From NCBI RefSeq assembly GCF_964204865.1, contig NC_135263.1, positions 17,343,426 through 17,407,425 of the forward strand: a DNA stretch of 64,000 nt, given 5' to 3'. The first letter of the stretch is position 1; each line of letters opens with the position of its first letter. Shown here one piece after another: positions 60,401 to 64,000 of this stretch. Source of the DNA: Styela clava (taxonomy: Eukaryota > Chordata > Ascidiacea > Stolidobranchia > Styelidae). The notes under the pieces are model-generated. The model was not told the origin of the DNA. It did no database searches and saw nothing but the letters and a program-made list of their open reading frames with translations. A program made the translations under genes and the position numbers.

Positions 60401-63400
60401 CTAAGTACTTGATGCAATAACTTGTGAAGTAATCATGTATGTACCATCATGTTAAATAATATATTCATTACACTTCTCTTTACAGGAAAAGAAAAGTAAC
60501 TGCTAGCAAAACAGTTGAATTCACGCAATCTGAAATGCAAATTCGAAACATGATGGATCTGGGAAGAAGAGGAGGAATTGCTGAAATACGTAAGCTTGCA
60601 TGAATTCCAGTTCCATTCGCATATAAAAACTTCAAGAAAGGGAACACTTAAAATTGTTTGAAATTGTTAGATGGTTTCAAGCAGGGTCGGTCGAGTCAGA
60701 AAAATTTACCATCGACTCTGGGTGGAAATTTGGCTACGCTTTCTGACTCCAAGTTAGGCAAAATTATGACTCCGATTCTGTGCTGCACAAATTTTCAACT
60801 TTGACCCCAGCTTCGAACTCCTAAAAAACATATTTTGATAAAAAACAAAACTCTTGCATACGCAAACTTCTTTAACAGACTAAGAGAAATGCTTAGTAAA
60901 GTTCATTCTTCTCCAGTTTTCTTGGAAAATTCTGAATTCTTTTATCACCATTGAAAGTCTGAAATCCTCACTTCGAGATGAATCAGAATTTTGACTCTTG
61001 CTGCTGCCCCTAGGGCAGGAGTGGGCAACCTTTTTCGGCTCGCGTGCCAAAATCGGCTAAATTTAGCGATAAAATTCTTCCGCGTGCCCACCAATATTAA
61101 AAAGAAAAACCGCTATCAGCGGTAATGCAGCAGCAGAAGTCTCACTAATATAGAATAAGAAAAGTGATCAAATCTATTTGCCGGACTGATATTTTGATGG
61201 TTTTATATTTGGTAACTTTCAAAGAAATACACGAACTACTTTCTGGTTTCATCTTTCAGGCTACACCTGTTAAGAGACTTGATAAAGTTAATAACTGAGA
61301 ACAGAGATTCACAAGCATATGTAGATGAAAACATACATGATAAATGCAGTTGCTAAGTTTTTAAGACACGGAAAATTTTCGGCAATGGCGTTCCAATCAC
61401 GCAATAGTTCGTTTTCTGCACTTCACTCTTGTATTCCCTTCCCTAATCGTTTATATTTCTTTCGAAATCAATTTATAACAGTAAGGTAGCAAGTAACTCT
61501 AACCAACATGAGCTATACTTCATAAATCAGGCAGAAATGAAGAAAAAGGGAGTCACAGACGAACTCTAGTACTATATTACGTAAAAATGTAGCCAAATGA
61601 ATGCTGCGCTCTTCTCGACAAAATTTTTCGGCACCTCACTCTTTTGTTACGTCATAATATATTTCTTTGTAGCTATATGTCATGAAAGAACAAAAAGATT
61701 TGAAATAAATAACGGATTGTTAACAAACCATAATGAATAAACAAACACTGAGTTTCATCAGATATTTCAGAGTCTTGAAATTTTTTATCTGAAGGAGAAT
61801 GATCTCTTGTTTGCCGAATAAAGAGGCTCGCGTGCCAGAGGTTGCCCACCCCTGCCTAGGGAGTCTGAAAAGGCACTCACTAAAAACATGCCAAACCCTG
61901 ACTTCATTGCCCCGGTATCAATTCCTAATTTTGTCCCAATTTTATTCTGTTCCTGTCCAGGTCGTCTGAATTCTCCACATAAAATGTTGGGAAGTTCACT
62001 TCAAATATGACACTATATTGGTGCACAGTTAAATTGCACTTTCATTCACTTTTACTAACGTATTGTAATCCTGTGATCAATGATAAAATTTGATTCATAG
62101 TATCATAAAATCATCATAAAATATATCACAACTTTGTGAAGTGTTGGTTAATATGTCAAACAATATTCTATAAACTCAAAGGTGACACAGTGTCGGATGA
62201 TGCTGATAAATGGGGAGAAGATAATTATGGAAACGAAGATGAAATTCCTCTTCCACGAAAGATTAGTTTATTGACTGCTGAAGAAAATGAGCTGGTTAGT
62301 GTCAGAGCCATTGAATTTTTAACAAGGCTAAAATCTCATGATTGTAACAAAAATTTAAAAAACTGAGATTGATTAGGAATAACATAATCCTTTTCATGGA
62401 AAGAGAATATGGTATTCTTATTTATCACTTTAATTCTATGTTGTTCAAGCGTCCTTGGGATGAAAAAGGCATGTAGTACATTCATCAAAAATATAAATAC
62501 ACCTTGCAGGTCAGTTGGGTTTATTATGATCGATGTGTCCATGGCAACAAGTGGTTGAAACGAGAAACACCTTTATCTTCAGTTCTGGTGTCAACAGAAG
62601 ACTCTGGAGGAGTTCGAGATGTTGATTGGTGGGAAGTTGATATCAGCTCGGATGGGGAAGATGGATCAATTCGAAAATATGCTGATGTGTGTAAGTAGGA
62701 TAAACATAATAGGGTAAAATGACTTGTTTGGAAAACACTGGCATAAACTTATTTCAGAACAATTTCTCCTAAAACACTAAGCGTTTGTTAAGAGTTAAAC
62801 AAAATTGAACTATAAAAATATCACCATAGTCAAATATGAAGACTACGCTACTGCCCAGCTCGCGCCCCTATTATAGCAAGTCATGCAAGTTGGTGTTCAC
62901 ACCATAAATTTTGACTCTGAAGATAAGTATTCAATTGTTGCGACATTTCTGATACACAAAATGTTGTATTCGATGAACTATGTTGGATTTTGCATTTCAG
63001 TTAGATCAGAGGACTATTTCAAAAAAAAAGACGCAGTTCGAGAGCTTCGAAAACTTTATCCAGAACCAGTGCCGAGAGAGAGGGTAGGTAGTTATTACCG
63101 GTATATATAACTCTTGGGATGCCATTACTGACTACCATAAAAATTTTGCATATACATTGGTATTCTTGATTGGTATTTCAATTACACCTTCATCAAATAT
63201 CAATGTCTCAAATCTCAAAGTTGTTTTTTTCCTGCGTGTTATCTTGAGGCTTTTGCTTATGAACATCTATATACTTTAGTGGTATTTTAAATTGAAAAAA
63301 TATTAATTCTTTCCAATACAAACTTAGATAATAATTTTTTTCACTGAATAATGCATTTCAAATCACATTTTTGGCTTCAAAATATTCTAGATCGAACTGT

Positions 63401-63741
63401 GCGTCGTACAATATTCTACAGGTACAAAATACCTTTTTTACATAAAACTAATGACTGCCATACCTCAGTGTAATTGTAGGGCTCTATCATGACCATCTGT
63501 CAAGGTCCTGGATATTTCATAACCATGGCTGAAACAAAACATTTTTTTTCAGATATTCTCGATGTTGATGTTTCCTGATTACGTCACAAAGCTCAGTCAA
63601 GCGTATGATCAAATGGTTGTTGATCCAGAATGTTGGTCTGCTCTTGCTCATTTCTATGCAGAATGGGCAGATTCTGATGATGGCCCTCTGTTATTTTGTG
63701 AAGCTTGCATTAATGTAGCAAAACTTTCAACTGGCGGAAAG
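57493..63741 (+). CDS. Unrecognised exon chain, possibly the rest of the polycystin-like gene; partial
   Basis: Eleven exons splice in phase: 57493-57570, 58418-58548, 59207-59267, 59355-59558, 59906-59991, 60071-60174, 60486-60589, 62182-62294, 62510-62690, 63001-63083, 63553-63741. The chain runs off the right edge. The first exon needs two bases to complete a codon and the last polycystin-like exon (54737) leaves one, so a single gene is possible; chance would allow this one time in three. The product is acidic and soluble in appearance: EEEEDEEYTEDEDED, SLPPELTATKAHQMENII, ISLLTAEENELVSWVYYD, DVDWWEVDISSDGEDGS, RKLYPEPVPRERIFSMLMFP and DPECWSALAHFYAEWADSDD. I see no membrane helix and do not recognise the family. 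If it is one gene, this is a very long cytoplasmic loop. If separate, its start lies between 54800 and 57490. Confidence 0.65.
57964..58030. mobile_element. One end of a hAT-like element
   Basis: CAGGGGTGTGCAACAGGCAG followed by CTGGCCCGCCAAGTC resembles the terminal part of many hAT elements. I could not place the opposite end, though GGTCCGGCAATCGGCCC near 58366 is a candidate. It lies in the intron before exon 58418-58548. Confidence 0.45.
61016..61854. mobile_element. 839-bp non-autonomous hAT-like element
   Basis: Inverted ends CAGGAGTGGGCAACC and GGTTGCCCACCCCTG, with GGCTCGCGTGCC repeated near both, bound a non-coding body. CCTAGGG occurs on both sides (61009-61015 and 61855-61861), a likely target duplication. 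It sits in the 1.6-kb intron between exons 60486-60589 and 62182-62294. Confidence 0.8.
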
Positions 63742-64000
63742 GTTAATCGTTAACAATTTTATACATTTGAAAAGATTTTTATTCCATCCAACGCTATAAA
63801 ATTTGAGAAAAGTTCCATTAGACCTGCATCCATAGAGTGATGAAAATAGGCACAGCGCTCTAAACCGAGATAATAAAATTTTGCATGGACTTTTCCGTTT
63901 TCTCAGCTCATCGATATATCGAATTGAAAATTAATCTTGATGAATCAAACTATTTTGCATTTTGAAGAATATTGTTGCATTTTCATTTTTTTTTAAATTT

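Overview
The window is nuclear DNA of an animal: A/T-rich, with split genes, GT-AG introns of about 80 bp to a few kb, and many small DNA transposons. A complete corin-type protease gene, YTHDC1, PLRG1 and a polycystin-1-like gene point to a chordate or close relative. Short introns, acceptor-like tracts directly before start codons and a heavy load of short DNA elements fit a tunicate such as an ascidian. That placement is inference; no organism marker was identified.

Layout. 1-3316 holds no gene. 3317-18625 (minus strand) is a 25-exon gene I could splice in phase from start to stop. It encodes about 1,794 aa in the corin order: cytoplasmic tail, one membrane helix, Frizzled-1, five LDLa repeats, Frizzled-2, three LDLa repeats, SRCR, trypsin. 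Several introns hold hAT-like elements. 18626-22608 is non-coding with two small inverted-repeat elements. 22609-33660 is a nested transposon block. Its outer part is a large Mutator-like (MULE) element with terminal inverted repeats, 186-bp tandem arrays in opposite orientation at both ends, an intron-containing SGNH-hydrolase gene, and a long transposase frame leading into an Ulp1-like protease and a PHD finger. A second, decayed MULE sits at its right end. A perfect 10-bp direct repeat flanks the whole block.

33671-38433 is non-coding with a degenerate tandem-repeat cluster. 38434-40242 (plus) is YTHDC1, the nuclear m6A reader, as one uninterrupted reading frame. 40243-48238 contains a tRNA-derived SINE and a pogo/Tigger-like element carrying a PHD-like frame. 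48239-49606 (plus) is PLRG1, a spliceosomal WD40 protein, also uninterrupted.

51235-54737 (plus) is the start of a polycystin-1-family gene (membrane helix, PLAT domain, two further helices). Eleven more exons at 57493-63741 continue in compatible phase past the right edge but I do not recognise their product. Between the two sets, on the opposite strand, lies an intronless gene for a PP1 glycogen-targeting subunit with a CBM21 domain (55198-56040).

The host genes share no evident pathway. The most unusual system is the outer MULE: a foldback-like element combining SGNH esterase, MULE transposase, Ulp1 protease and PHD finger. This copy carries a nonsense codon and a frame change at a run of ten A's.
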